In this document: in pieces, positions 8,461-16,362 of the stretch
How the letters are laid out: each line of letters begins with the position of its first letter
How positions within the stretch are numbered: position 1 is the first letter of the stretch
DNA from: Fulvivirga ulvae
GTDB lineage: Bacteria; Bacteroidota; Bacteroidia; Cytophagales; Cyclobacteriaceae
Reading direction: 5' to 3'
Assembly (NCBI RefSeq): GCF_021389975.1
Contig: NZ_CP089981.1
Location: 1,823,501 to 1,887,500 of the forward strand
DNA length: 64,000 nt
Notes under the pieces: generated by a model
Databases searched by the model: none
The model's input: the letters and a program-made list of their open reading frames with translations, nothing else
Told to the model about the DNA's origin: nothing
Translations under genes and position numbers: made by a program

Positions 8461-8562
8461 GTTCAAATCCCCACATGGTCTGCTTGTCCCTGAAACTTGA
8501 CTCCCAAAATTCTGTCATGATGTTCTATAGTTAAATTTTCTGTATTTTTCTACTCTCTGGCA
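8461..8562 (-). pseudogene. Duplicated 5' fragment of the methyltransferase gene with its upstream region and REP
   Basis: About 102 bp nearly identical (two substitutions before the REP) to 5741-5842. It carries the first 19 codons of the methyltransferase (start codon at 8516-8518, minus strand), its upstream region and the first bases of the REP palindrome. The copy stops abruptly next to RAYT element A and cannot encode a functional protein. Confidence 0.85.
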
Positions 8563-8746
8563 CAGGCGACGCTTGTGCCTTTACGCAATAAGCAAAATTA
8601 TTGCTTCAATCTTCTCTTACGAATAAATCTATCACAGTGATAGCAAAGCGGACAAAGTATACTTGCTTTGATCTTGAAATTTATACTTTCCGCCTTTGTG
8701 CTAAGGTAGTTACCTGCTGGATGTGGCACAAGCGGACACTTGCGCC
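8559..8746. mobile_element. RAYT/REP element B (internally deleted, MITE-like)
   Basis: Bounded by inverted REP palindromes (8559-8579 and 8725-8746) but only 188 bp long. The internal sequence from about 8608 to 8720 matches, with divergence, the 5'-gene end of element A (8311-8431). It is a non-autonomous deletion derivative and looks older than A and C. Confidence 0.75.
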
Positions 8747-8754
8747 ATAGTAGG

Positions 8755-8868
8755 CTATTTACCTAAAAAATAAGACAGGGCAACTATAATCAAGATGATA
8801 GCTAATGGGATAAGACAGCCTGAAATCAATTTTGGAGGTCGTGGTGCATTACTCCATTTATTAGACAT
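8755..8868 (-). CDS. 37-residue predicted single-pass membrane microprotein
   Basis: Reading MSNKWSNAPRPPKL, then a strongly hydrophobic helix ISGCLIPLAIILIIVALSYF, then LGK and TAG. The start is directly preceded by AGGAGG, although spacing is tight. It begins 31 bp downstream of the TonB-C gene on the same strand and may be in its operon. Its end reaches the border of element B, so the C-terminus may have been altered. It is too short for statistical support. Confidence 0.4.
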   Translation of the reverse strand: MSNKWSNAPRPPKLISGCLIPLAIILIIVALSYFLGK

Positions 8869-8899
8869 CCTCCTGTATTATAATCTGCTGGCATATTGA

Positions 8900-9613
8900 C
8901 TAATAGTTAAACGGGATTATTAATTTAATATTCACGTTTTCATTCTGTCTTAATCCTGGTGTCCACCTGGGCATTTTTCTAAAAATATCTATAAGAGCGG
9001 AATTTAATTTTGGATTAGTTCCCTTGACGACTTCAACTTCTTTTACATTTCCGGTTGAATCAATAACCAATTGAACGTATGTCCTTGAAGCTGCACTATC
9101 CTGAGATATTTTTCTTTCACTTAATTCTTTCTCCACATATTTGTAAAGTTGATCCAGGCCTCCAGGAAACTCGGGTTGCACGTCAACCAATATATACGGC
9201 CCATCACTATCTGCCAGTTCTATATCTTCCTCTGCTTCATCATCGAATGTCTTTCTTTTCTTTGGATAAAGCTTTTCTGCCTCGGCTCTGGCTCTTTCAA
9301 AGAAATCCTGTCCGTATTTTTGTTCAATCAAAGCAAACATCCTCGACGAATAGCATTCCTCTCCTTCGGTTACAAAACACCCTCCATTAGAGTTAATAAC
9401 ACCATATCTGTCAAGCAGGTATTTGTCATAAAAATCCTCAAATTCAGGATCCGCTACAATGGTTAGTCCATATGATGTGGCTTTCATGAGTCCATTGCCA
9501 AAGTCTTCATTTGCCCTGGCAATAGCTTCTTCACAGGAGTCTCCGAACTCCTGCCCTAAAGTGATAGTCAGGCTAGATAAAATGAGAAGCATTGATGTGA
9601 GTGATTTGGTCAT
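8900..9613 (-). CDS. Secreted TonB-C-domain protein
   Basis: 237 residues with a signal peptide (MTKSLTSMLLILSSLTITLGQ). The N-terminal region has four cysteines and is helical. The acidic linker FDDEAEEDIELADSD precedes a canonical Bacteroidota TonB C-terminal domain: QPEFPGGLDQLYKYV, YVQLVIDSTGNVKEVEVVKG, MPRWTPGLRQNENVNIKLI (residues 150-237). The signal peptide seems cleavable, so the protein is probably a periplasmic partner rather than a classical inner-membrane TonB. Its true role is unknown. Confidence 0.75.
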   Translation of the reverse strand: MTKSLTSMLLILSSLTITLGQEFGDSCEEAIARANEDFGNGLMKATSYGLTIVADPEFEDFYDKYLLDRYGVINSNGGCFVTEGEECYSSRMFALIEQKYGQDFFERARAEAEKLYPKKRKTFDDEAEEDIELADSDGPYILVDVQPEFPGGLDQLYKYVEKELSERKISQDSAASRTYVQLVIDSTGNVKEVEVVKGTNPKLNSALIDIFRKMPRWTPGLRQNENVNIKLIIPFNY

Positions 9614-9658
9614 ATTGTTTTATTAGATAAATCCTGTTTGTATGGTAAAACCCTCTCT

Positions 9659-10281
9659 GGCGCAAGCGTCCGCTTGTGCCCTTATTCAATAAACAAAATA
9701 TTCAACAGGCCCTTGCCACCACTATAATCAACCGCACTGCTATATTTCCAGTAGGACGGCTCACCCACAAACCCCGCAACTACGGGGTTCATGTGTAAAT
9801 AATCCAAACGTTGTTCCATCATTTTATTATCTGACAGCTCTATAGGATGGTTGTGCTGCTGCCAAAGCTGCCAACCGTTGTTGTTGCCGTTTTTGTTACC
9901 TGCACGCTCCATCATCCATTTTATCAATTCCCGTCTGCTTTCCGAAGGATGGTTTTGAATTTCCTCTTTTAATTTACGCGAAGTAAAACTTTTGAAATCT
10001 CTCCAATATGTCCTGCATGGGCTTGTCTTCTGTCCCCTATGATCAAATGAACATGACTCGGCATAATGCACCATGCATAGATTTCAAGCCCTTTTTCTTT
10101 TTGACAATACTTTAAGCTTTCTATCAAAATGTTGTTGTAATCTTCCCTTACAAACAGGTCTATCCAGTAGACAGTAGCAAAGCTGACAAAGTATAGTTGC
10201 TTTGGTCCTGGAATTTGTACTTTCTACTCATTGGGCTAAGATAGTTACCTGATGGTTGTGGCACAAGCGGACGCTTACGCC
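9659..10281 (-). mobile_element. RAYT/REP element C (decayed transposase)
   Basis: A 623 bp copy of element A, bounded by the same inverted palindromes (9659-9680 and 10260-10281) and about 97% identical by eye. Its transposase gene carries frameshifts. Confidence 0.85.
9682..10231 (-). pseudogene. Frameshifted RAYT transposase
   Basis: Compared with the intact copy at 7855-8403, this gene has an extra C at about 9998, another at about 10033 and a missing T at about 10197. The result is that the HUH region and the C-terminal tyrosine region are in different frames. The C-terminal half remains readable (up to NILFIE). Very few other substitutions separate the copies, so inactivation is recent. 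Confidence 0.85.
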
Positions 10282-10329
10282 AGGTAGAGGTAGGGAGAGT
10301 AGCAAAGATTTTACCTCACAAAAACCCAA

Positions 10330-10904
10330 ACCCCAATCGTTCCCAATCACCATTCAGCTACAACTTCCTGCCAAACAGCAAATAAATTAGGAAAAATCAC
10401 ATCCCTTGGCGTATATGCTTCTGTTTTTGATGCTCTTACCGGACATGGCGGAGTTTTGAAAAGTGGCTTCTCCTTCTCTAGGGCATCAAAAATATTCAAC
10501 CTAAAACCGACCAAACTATGACCATCAGAAACCTAAAACCTCTATGTATTCCGCTGCCGGTATCAATGGCACCTGGATTCTGCTCACATCAGTTTTTACA
10601 ACGGAACTTGACCGGACTCACGAGGCGGTAGCCTCGGTAACTTCACATCTTCTTACATATGCTGAGGCCGGAAACGCTTTCCGGTAACAGGTATCTATTG
10701 CTCAGTGCCTGAACCTTCAACCTATGAACAACCTAGACCAACTATTCTATGATAAAATTCTACAAACCCCTTACAAGGACAAACAGCCGGGAAAGTGATA
10801 GAAACAACATTACCGGCCGGAGACCACAAGCTTAGTTTCCCGGACTGTATCTGGTGATGACCGGCAAAGGCAAAGAGTTGCACCACATCAAGCTTATCAA
10901 ATAA
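10330..10904 (+). pseudogene. Decayed T9SS-cargo gene remnant
   Basis: No intact frame exists here, but patches read as protein. Near the end, with one frameshift, the reading is TTLPAGDHKLSFP, then GLYLVMTGKGKELHHIKLIK and a stop. That has the shape of a Por secretion (T9SS) type A C-terminal sorting domain. An upstream patch reads NNLDQLFYDKILQTPYKD. The 5' boundary is uncertain. It fills the 670 bp gap before the chitinase gene. Confidence 0.5.
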
Positions 10905-10952
10905 TGTCTATAAGAGGCTCCTATTTTTCAACCCAAATAAATTTTACCCCTT

Positions 10953-13562
10953 ATGAAAAAACAACCTGTTTTAACTTTAATCCTACTCATACTAGGCGTG
11001 ATATGCGCCCAGGCTCAATATGAGTTTCCGGACTGCGCTACGCCGTGGGACCCCAATAACGCTGAGCATACGCAAGGCGATAAGGTGTCCTACAACGGCC
11101 TCAATTATGAAGCTAAATGGTATACCAACACCACGCCGGGCAGCGACGGAAGCTGGCAAAACCTTGGTGCTTGTGGAGACGGTGGCCTGGGACCTGACTA
11201 TGACGGCCCTCAGCGGATCATTGGTTATCTGCCCACGTGGGTAGAAGGCTATGATATTGCCAATGAGTTTAATCCCGAGGTAGTAACCCATGTGAACATC
11301 TCATTTTTGATGTTTAAGCAAAACAACAACAATTACAACAGCAGCGATTTCGCTTCCATTGCTTTCGATGAAACGCAGGAGTACAAAGTGGATTCCGTGC
11401 TGTTTGACTTGGGAGTGTTGCAAAAAGCACAGCAAAAAGGTGTGACCGTATCCGTTGCACTTGGTGGAGCTACTGACTTTGCCTTCATCTGGCTAATGGA
11501 TAAATACCACAATAATGATCAAAAGCTGAATGAGATCGCCGACCTGATCATCAACTATATGGATGAAAGGGGCCTCGATGGTGTTGATCTGGATATGGAG
11601 TGCTGGTGGGCAGATGCTAACATCACTGGCACCAGTGATCAGGGAGGCCGCGTGCGTGGTAGCAAATGGGGTGATAGCGATCAGGGACCGCACCCGGCAG
11701 CTATCGGACTTACCAGATTGGCTCAGAAACTGCGCCAAAAAGACCCTTCGAAGCTGCTATCCGCAGCGGTATTCGGCACCTCATGGTATGGCAATAACTA
11801 TGACGATGAGTTGGTCGATCACCTGGACTGGTTAGGCCTGATGACTTATGATTTCACCGGGTCGTGGGATGCCTCACCTTCTGGCCCTCATTCGGCTCTG
11901 TATAAGGTACCCTTAAATACTTATCCCGGACAGTCGGCCAATAACCCGATCTACAGTGCGCAGGATGCCCTGGAATACTGGATGGGTCTGGCAGAACCCG
12001 CATGGAACCATGATGGAGGTTTTTCAGTGCCCAAAAGCAAGCTTGTGCTGGGCGTGCCTATGTATGGCTACGACTTTTCACAACAAAAACCCGCAGGCAA
12101 TGGCTTTGTATATGTACCATACAAAGACATTGTAGCTGAGTTTCCCAATGCTCCTACAAGTTATGATGCTAATGACAGCCGCATGTTGCAGGGTAATGTT
12201 ACCGGTAATGGTCGAAACATCTACTACAACACACCAAAGCTTGCAGGCAAGAAGCTGGAATATTCCCGTGATTATGGCCACCAGGGCCTCATCATCTGGG
12301 AGCTTACCCAGGATGTGGACTACAACTCTGGCGGTAGCCTACTGAAAGCCATCAATGATGCTGCCGGTAATACTGATGTTAACCAAAGCCCCAATGTAAG
12401 CTGGGTTGCACCTGTTAATATGGAAACTTTTGTGATGAGTTCCTTTACCCCGATTACGCTAAGGGCTTCTGCATCCGATGCAGATGGTACTATAGCCGGT
12501 GTAACCTTCGAGGCCAATGGCAGCCAGGTGACAGGTACGCTTAATGGCAGCTATTATGAAGCCCAGGTAACTCCCACGGCTTATGGTGAACTAACACTGA
12601 AAGCTACAGCCGTGGATAATGAAGGAGCCTCCTCATCACAAACTATCAAAGTTACTATTGCTGACGAAGCCGGCAATTTACCGCCAGTGGTAACCGTTAC
12701 AAATCCTTCCAATGGAGAAGTCATTACCCAAAGCGAGCTTAGCGAAATCAGGCTGAGTGCTATGGTAACGGATGACAGCGATGTACCTAATGTAACCTTC
12801 ACCATCAATGGACAAGCCCAAAGCACAACGGCCAATGGGGATGAATACTATGTCCTGTGGACTCCTGCAGCAGAAGGCGCCTATAGCCTTACGGTAGAGG
12901 CTACCGATAGTGAAAGTGCCTCCACTATTGTAGAGATAGCCTTTGAGGTTATAATACAAACCAGTGGCTGCGATGCTCCTCAATGGGATGCAGCTACGGT
13001 ATATGCTGCTGCCGGAAATATTGTCCAATACAATGGCAAGCTTTACAGCAACCAGTGGTGGACGCAGGGCGAAACTCCGGGACAGGCTGCCGTTTGGGAG
13101 TTTATTGAAGACTGCAACGGACAATCAGACCCATGTGGAGAGGCATGGCAGTCAGGAAAAGTATATGCTGCATCCGGCACCGAAGTAGTTTATGAAAACA
13201 AGGTTTACCGCAACAAGTGGTGGACTCAGGGGGACAACCCGGCGGCCGGTGGAGTTTGGGAGTATGTACGCGATTGCAATGCTACGTTCAACTATGGAAC
13301 TGGCGGATCGGGCAGCATGGCATACCCTAACCCTTTCACCTCAAGCCTTAATATGAGAGTAAAGGTTGAGCGTAAAGGTGATGTATCGCTAAAAATGATC
13401 AACGCTCAGGGTACTATCGTCATAGATCAAAATGCAGGGCAGTTGGATCAGGGTTGGTATGAGTTTTCGCTGGATGGTGCTTCGTTGAAAGCAGGGATTT
13501 ACCTATACCAGGTGGAGATCAATGGTGAGATTGTCAGAAGTGCAAGAGTGATTAAAGAATAA
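10953..13562 (+). CDS. Secreted GH18 chitinase with CBM5/12 modules and T9SS sorting domain
   Basis: 869 residues. Signal peptide 1-22; CBM5/12-like chitin-binding module at about 28-75; GH18 barrel at about 88-475 with the catalytic DGVDLDME motif (D209, D212, D214, proton donor E216). Two Ig-like/bacterial-cadherin-like domains follow (about 485-580 and 590-670), then two further CBM5/12 modules (around 675-725 and 728-780, each ending in W-x-YV/FI-x-DC). The T9SS type A sorting domain begins at YPNPF (about 790-869). It is predicted to be exported and cell-attached or released, hydrolysing chitin. A strong terminator follows. Confidence 0.95.
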   Translation: MKKQPVLTLILLILGVICAQAQYEFPDCATPWDPNNAEHTQGDKVSYNGLNYEAKWYTNTTPGSDGSWQNLGACGDGGLGPDYDGPQRIIGYLPTWVEGYDIANEFNPEVVTHVNISFLMFKQNNNNYNSSDFASIAFDETQEYKVDSVLFDLGVLQKAQQKGVTVSVALGGATDFAFIWLMDKYHNNDQKLNEIADLIINYMDERGLDGVDLDMECWWADANITGTSDQGGRVRGSKWGDSDQGPHPAAIGLTRLAQKLRQKDPSKLLSAAVFGTSWYGNNYDDELVDHLDWLGLMTYDFTGSWDASPSGPHSALYKVPLNTYPGQSANNPIYSAQDALEYWMGLAEPAWNHDGGFSVPKSKLVLGVPMYGYDFSQQKPAGNGFVYVPYKDIVAEFPNAPTSYDANDSRMLQGNVTGNGRNIYYNTPKLAGKKLEYSRDYGHQGLIIWELTQDVDYNSGGSLLKAINDAAGNTDVNQSPNVSWVAPVNMETFVMSSFTPITLRASASDADGTIAGVTFEANGSQVTGTLNGSYYEAQVTPTAYGELTLKATAVDNEGASSSQTIKVTIADEAGNLPPVVTVTNPSNGEVITQSELSEIRLSAMVTDDSDVPNVTFTINGQAQSTTANGDEYYVLWTPAAEGAYSLTVEATDSESASTIVEIAFEVIIQTSGCDAPQWDAATVYAAAGNIVQYNGKLYSNQWWTQGETPGQAAVWEFIEDCNGQSDPCGEAWQSGKVYAASGTEVVYENKVYRNKWWTQGDNPAAGGVWEYVRDCNATFNYGTGGSGSMAYPNPFTSSLNMRVKVERKGDVSLKMINAQGTIVIDQNAGQLDQGWYEFSLDGASLKAGIYLYQVEINGEIVRSARVIKE

Positions 13563-13586
13563 GAGAGCTATCGTGATAAAAGATTA

Positions 13587-13617
13587 CCCCGACAGGCTTG
13601 TGCTTGTCGGGGTTTTT
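13587..13617 (+). terminator. Rho-independent terminator of the chitinase gene
   Basis: Stem CCCCGACA...TGTCGGGG followed by TTTTT, 25 bp after the chitinase stop codon. Confidence 0.9.
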
Positions 13618-13670
13618 GATTTATGTGTGGCTTTTCCAGGTTAAGAACATCCCCTGCCCCTTCCAATGTT

Positions 13671-13888
13671 ATTAAGCTAAGGCCGGATTATATATTACTT
13701 TCCCAGTAGAATCTCTCGCAGAGGACTCTACGGCATTCGGAGGAACAATCTTCAATTATGGCAGGAGACCATTGCCAGGAGAGGCAATGCTCAGAAAGGT
13801 AGCAACCTCTGCTTTAAGGTTATTACCTTCAGCCGGTGTTACCGAAAAGTTAAGCTTTACCAAACTTTTGGAAGTTTAGTAAAGCTGC
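13671..13888. repeat. Long intergenic repeat, copy 2 (inverted)
   Basis: Reverse complement of 3433-3649 at about 85% by eye, including the GCTTTAC...GTAAAGC hairpin at its right end, where G-T and A-T pairs are swapped relative to copy 1. It occupies most of the 426 bp gap between the chitinase and the next gene. No ORF. Confidence 0.8.
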
Positions 13889-13988
13889 GATTTAGCCTTG
13901 TCCGCTGTTATTTACAACTTCCGGGTGGGGTTTCTCGAAAGAAGGGCTCCGCGAAAACAATAAACCGCCTTAACACCACTCAGGTCAA

Positions 13989-14591
13989 CTAATTTCCATT
14001 CTTCTCAGGTGCCGGAGGCGAAATCATAATATGGGCCCGATGGGTGCCGGGATCCATAATCCATGGGCCACCGGGAACTATGGGCCTGATGGGCAGGCCA
14101 GTGGACTCTGCGGTAGCATAAGGAATATAAACCACATAGCGCAAATTTGCGCCCGTTACTTTACCGGTCACTGCGTCATATTTTCCATCAGCACCGGAAA
14201 GTACATGTAGGGTAGTAGGCTGATCAGGCATTTTTAATTTGCCTTCTTTCACTTCTTTTTCGCGTATTTCGAAAACCTCACCATGGTTCTTCCCGGTTGC
14301 ATATAGCTCTCTTCCTCTTGCCATAAAAGGCTCCAGATCTTGATGATAGCAGGCAACACTAAAGCCGTCCTTTTCCGGGTCATCTGCCAGGCAGATCAGT
14401 TCATTGGTGCCTTCCCTTATCATCACCAGCTTGCCCTCCACATCATAGCCCAGCACAGATGCTCCGGCCTGCTGTTCTTCAGGTGCAGCCTGTATGGCGG
14501 CATTTATCTGATCTTGTTTGTTCGGGATTTGTGCGAATGTGGTAGTTGTACACAATAAAAAGACAGTCAGAGAATTATAAAGGGTTTTCAT
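13989..14591 (-). CDS. Secreted protein of unknown function
   Basis: 200 residues with a signal peptide (MKTLYNSLTVFLLCTTTTFAQ). It contains conserved-looking segments GKLVMIREGTNELICLADDP and FMARGRELYATGK and a Pro-rich tail ending PPAPEKNGN. I do not recognise a family. It lies 39 bp downstream of the decarboxylase gene on the same strand, so co-transcription is possible, but a functional link is not evident. Confidence 0.65.
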   Translation of the reverse strand: MKTLYNSLTVFLLCTTTTFAQIPNKQDQINAAIQAAPEEQQAGASVLGYDVEGKLVMIREGTNELICLADDPEKDGFSVACYHQDLEPFMARGRELYATGKNHGEVFEIREKEVKEGKLKMPDQPTTLHVLSGADGKYDAVTGKVTGANLRYVVYIPYATAESTGLPIRPIVPGGPWIMDPGTHRAHIMISPPAPEKNGN

Positions 14592-14630
14592 AGGGGAGAT
14601 GGTTTGGTTTTAATTAAAGTTAGAAAAAAG

Positions 14631-16094
14631 CTAGTGTCTCTCAAACCCATTAATAAACTGAAACTCCGAATGGTCCTTCTCGTGTCCCTTTGCTCCATTG
14701 GTCTGATAGCCAAGAAGCTGGAGTACCTGCTTATAGTTCTGCTGGTTAGAAAATACCTGCGCCATAAGCTCACCATTATCATCTTTGTTGATAATGATCT
14801 TTTTGGGCTTGGGGATAAGACAATGCTGAATACCACCATAACCCCCAATGGCATCCTGATAGGCACCGGTATTGAAAAAGCCAATGTGCAGAGGCTTTGT
14901 TCGTTGAAATTTGGGAAGGTAAATGGAGTTATTGTGTTGCTCACAATTATAATAATCATCACTATCGCATGTAATGCCACCCAAAAGCACTTTTTCATAT
15001 TCTTCATGCCAGTGGTTGATCGGGAGCATGAGGAAGCGCTTTCTGATAGCCCAGGTATCAGGCAGCGTAGTGATAAACGAGGAATTGATCATATACCATT
15101 TCTCCTTATCGTTTTGCTGTTTCTGGCGTAGTACGGAATAAATGATACCGCTACTCTCGCCAACGGTAAATGATCCGAACTCAGTAAAGATGTGAGGCAC
15201 CGGTACATTTTCACGATCACAATTGGTCTTAATTCGGGTAAGGATCTCTTCCACTATTCCCTTATAATCATAGTCAAAAGCCAGGGAATCCTTGATGGGA
15301 AATCCTCCTCCAATGTTCAGGCTATCCAGCTCCGGGCATTCCTTTTTCAGGGTAATGTAAATGTCTACACACTTGGTAAGCTCATTCCAGTAATATGCAG
15401 TATCCCGAATACCTGTATTGATAAAGAAATGAAGCATTCGCAACTTGAATTTGGCATTTGACTGAATTTTTTCCCTGTAAAAAGATATGATGTCTTTGTG
15501 GCCAATACCCAGCCTGCTGGTATAGAAATCTACTTCAGGTACTTCATCTGAAGCAATTCTAAGTCCAAGGTTGATTGGAAAGTTAACGGCACCCTCAAGT
15601 AAAGCCAGCTCTTCAATGCTGTCAATAACAGGGATGGTTCGCCGATGCCCATTATTGACCAGCCGTCCAATGTTTTTGACATATTCACGCTCTTTCAGGC
15701 CATTACAAATTATGTAATGTGCGTCATCGATCTTGCCGGTCGCCTTCAGGCTCTCCACAATATTGATATCGAAGGAAGATGAAGTTTCTATATGCACATT
15801 GTTTTTCAAAACTTCATCAAGCACATAAGAGAAGTGCGAGCTCTTGGTGCAGTAGCAATAATTGTATGTTCCTGCATAATTCAGCTTTCTAATCGCTTCA
15901 TCAAACCACTTTCTGGCCTTATTGATGTTGTTTGAGATCTTGGGCAGGTAACAAAACTTTAAGGGCGTACCATACTGGTTAACCAACTGCATCAGGTCGA
16001 TATCGTGAAATGAAAGTGTGCCGTTCGTAAGCCGAAATTCCTCTTGTGGAAAATCAAAAGTCTGATCTATAAGGTCGAAATACCGTGTTTTCAT
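14631..16094 (-). CDS. speA: Arginine decarboxylase-like PLP enzyme (fold type III)
   Basis: 487 residues. PLP lysine K84 in YNYCYCTKSSHF; GGGFP phosphate-binding loop; FTEFGSFTVGESSG; and near the C-terminus the active-site CDSDDYY and FFNTGAYQ motifs. The length and the FDLIDQTFDFPQEEF start match the short Bacteroidota proteins annotated as arginine decarboxylase, the first step to agmatine and polyamines. Diaminopimelate or carboxynorspermidine decarboxylases are alternatives. The gene symbol follows that family annotation and is tentative. Confidence 0.8.
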   Translation of the reverse strand: MKTRYFDLIDQTFDFPQEEFRLTNGTLSFHDIDLMQLVNQYGTPLKFCYLPKISNNINKARKWFDEAIRKLNYAGTYNYCYCTKSSHFSYVLDEVLKNNVHIETSSSFDINIVESLKATGKIDDAHYIICNGLKEREYVKNIGRLVNNGHRRTIPVIDSIEELALLEGAVNFPINLGLRIASDEVPEVDFYTSRLGIGHKDIISFYREKIQSNAKFKLRMLHFFINTGIRDTAYYWNELTKCVDIYITLKKECPELDSLNIGGGFPIKDSLAFDYDYKGIVEEILTRIKTNCDRENVPVPHIFTEFGSFTVGESSGIIYSVLRQKQQNDKEKWYMINSSFITTLPDTWAIRKRFLMLPINHWHEEYEKVLLGGITCDSDDYYNCEQHNNSIYLPKFQRTKPLHIGFFNTGAYQDAIGGYGGIQHCLIPKPKKIIINKDDNGELMAQVFSNQQNYKQVLQLLGYQTNGAKGHEKDHSEFQFINGFERH

Positions 16095-16362
16095 TTATCG
16101 CGGTTTGGTTGATCTGGTGTGGCCTCACTCCGGTATATAAAGGTACCAAAAGCAGCAGCGTGTGTTAATAACAGATAACCCGCTATAAATTGTTATGGTA
16201 AAATCTGTTTAAACAAGTGCAGGCAAGTATTAACGTCTCGGCCCGATAGCTCAAAATATCTCATTTTAAGTATTTCAGAGTGGTTTCCCCATTTCTCGAG
16301 TTATTCCCTATCTAACTACAAATAGCAAAAACATCACCTTCTTGTTTTCCGTTTTTCAAAAG

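Noticed and set aside
14604..15131. Plus-strand open frame of 175 codons
   Set aside because: It lies antisense to the arginine decarboxylase gene, whose motifs are intact; the antisense product has no domain and a hydrophobic random composition.
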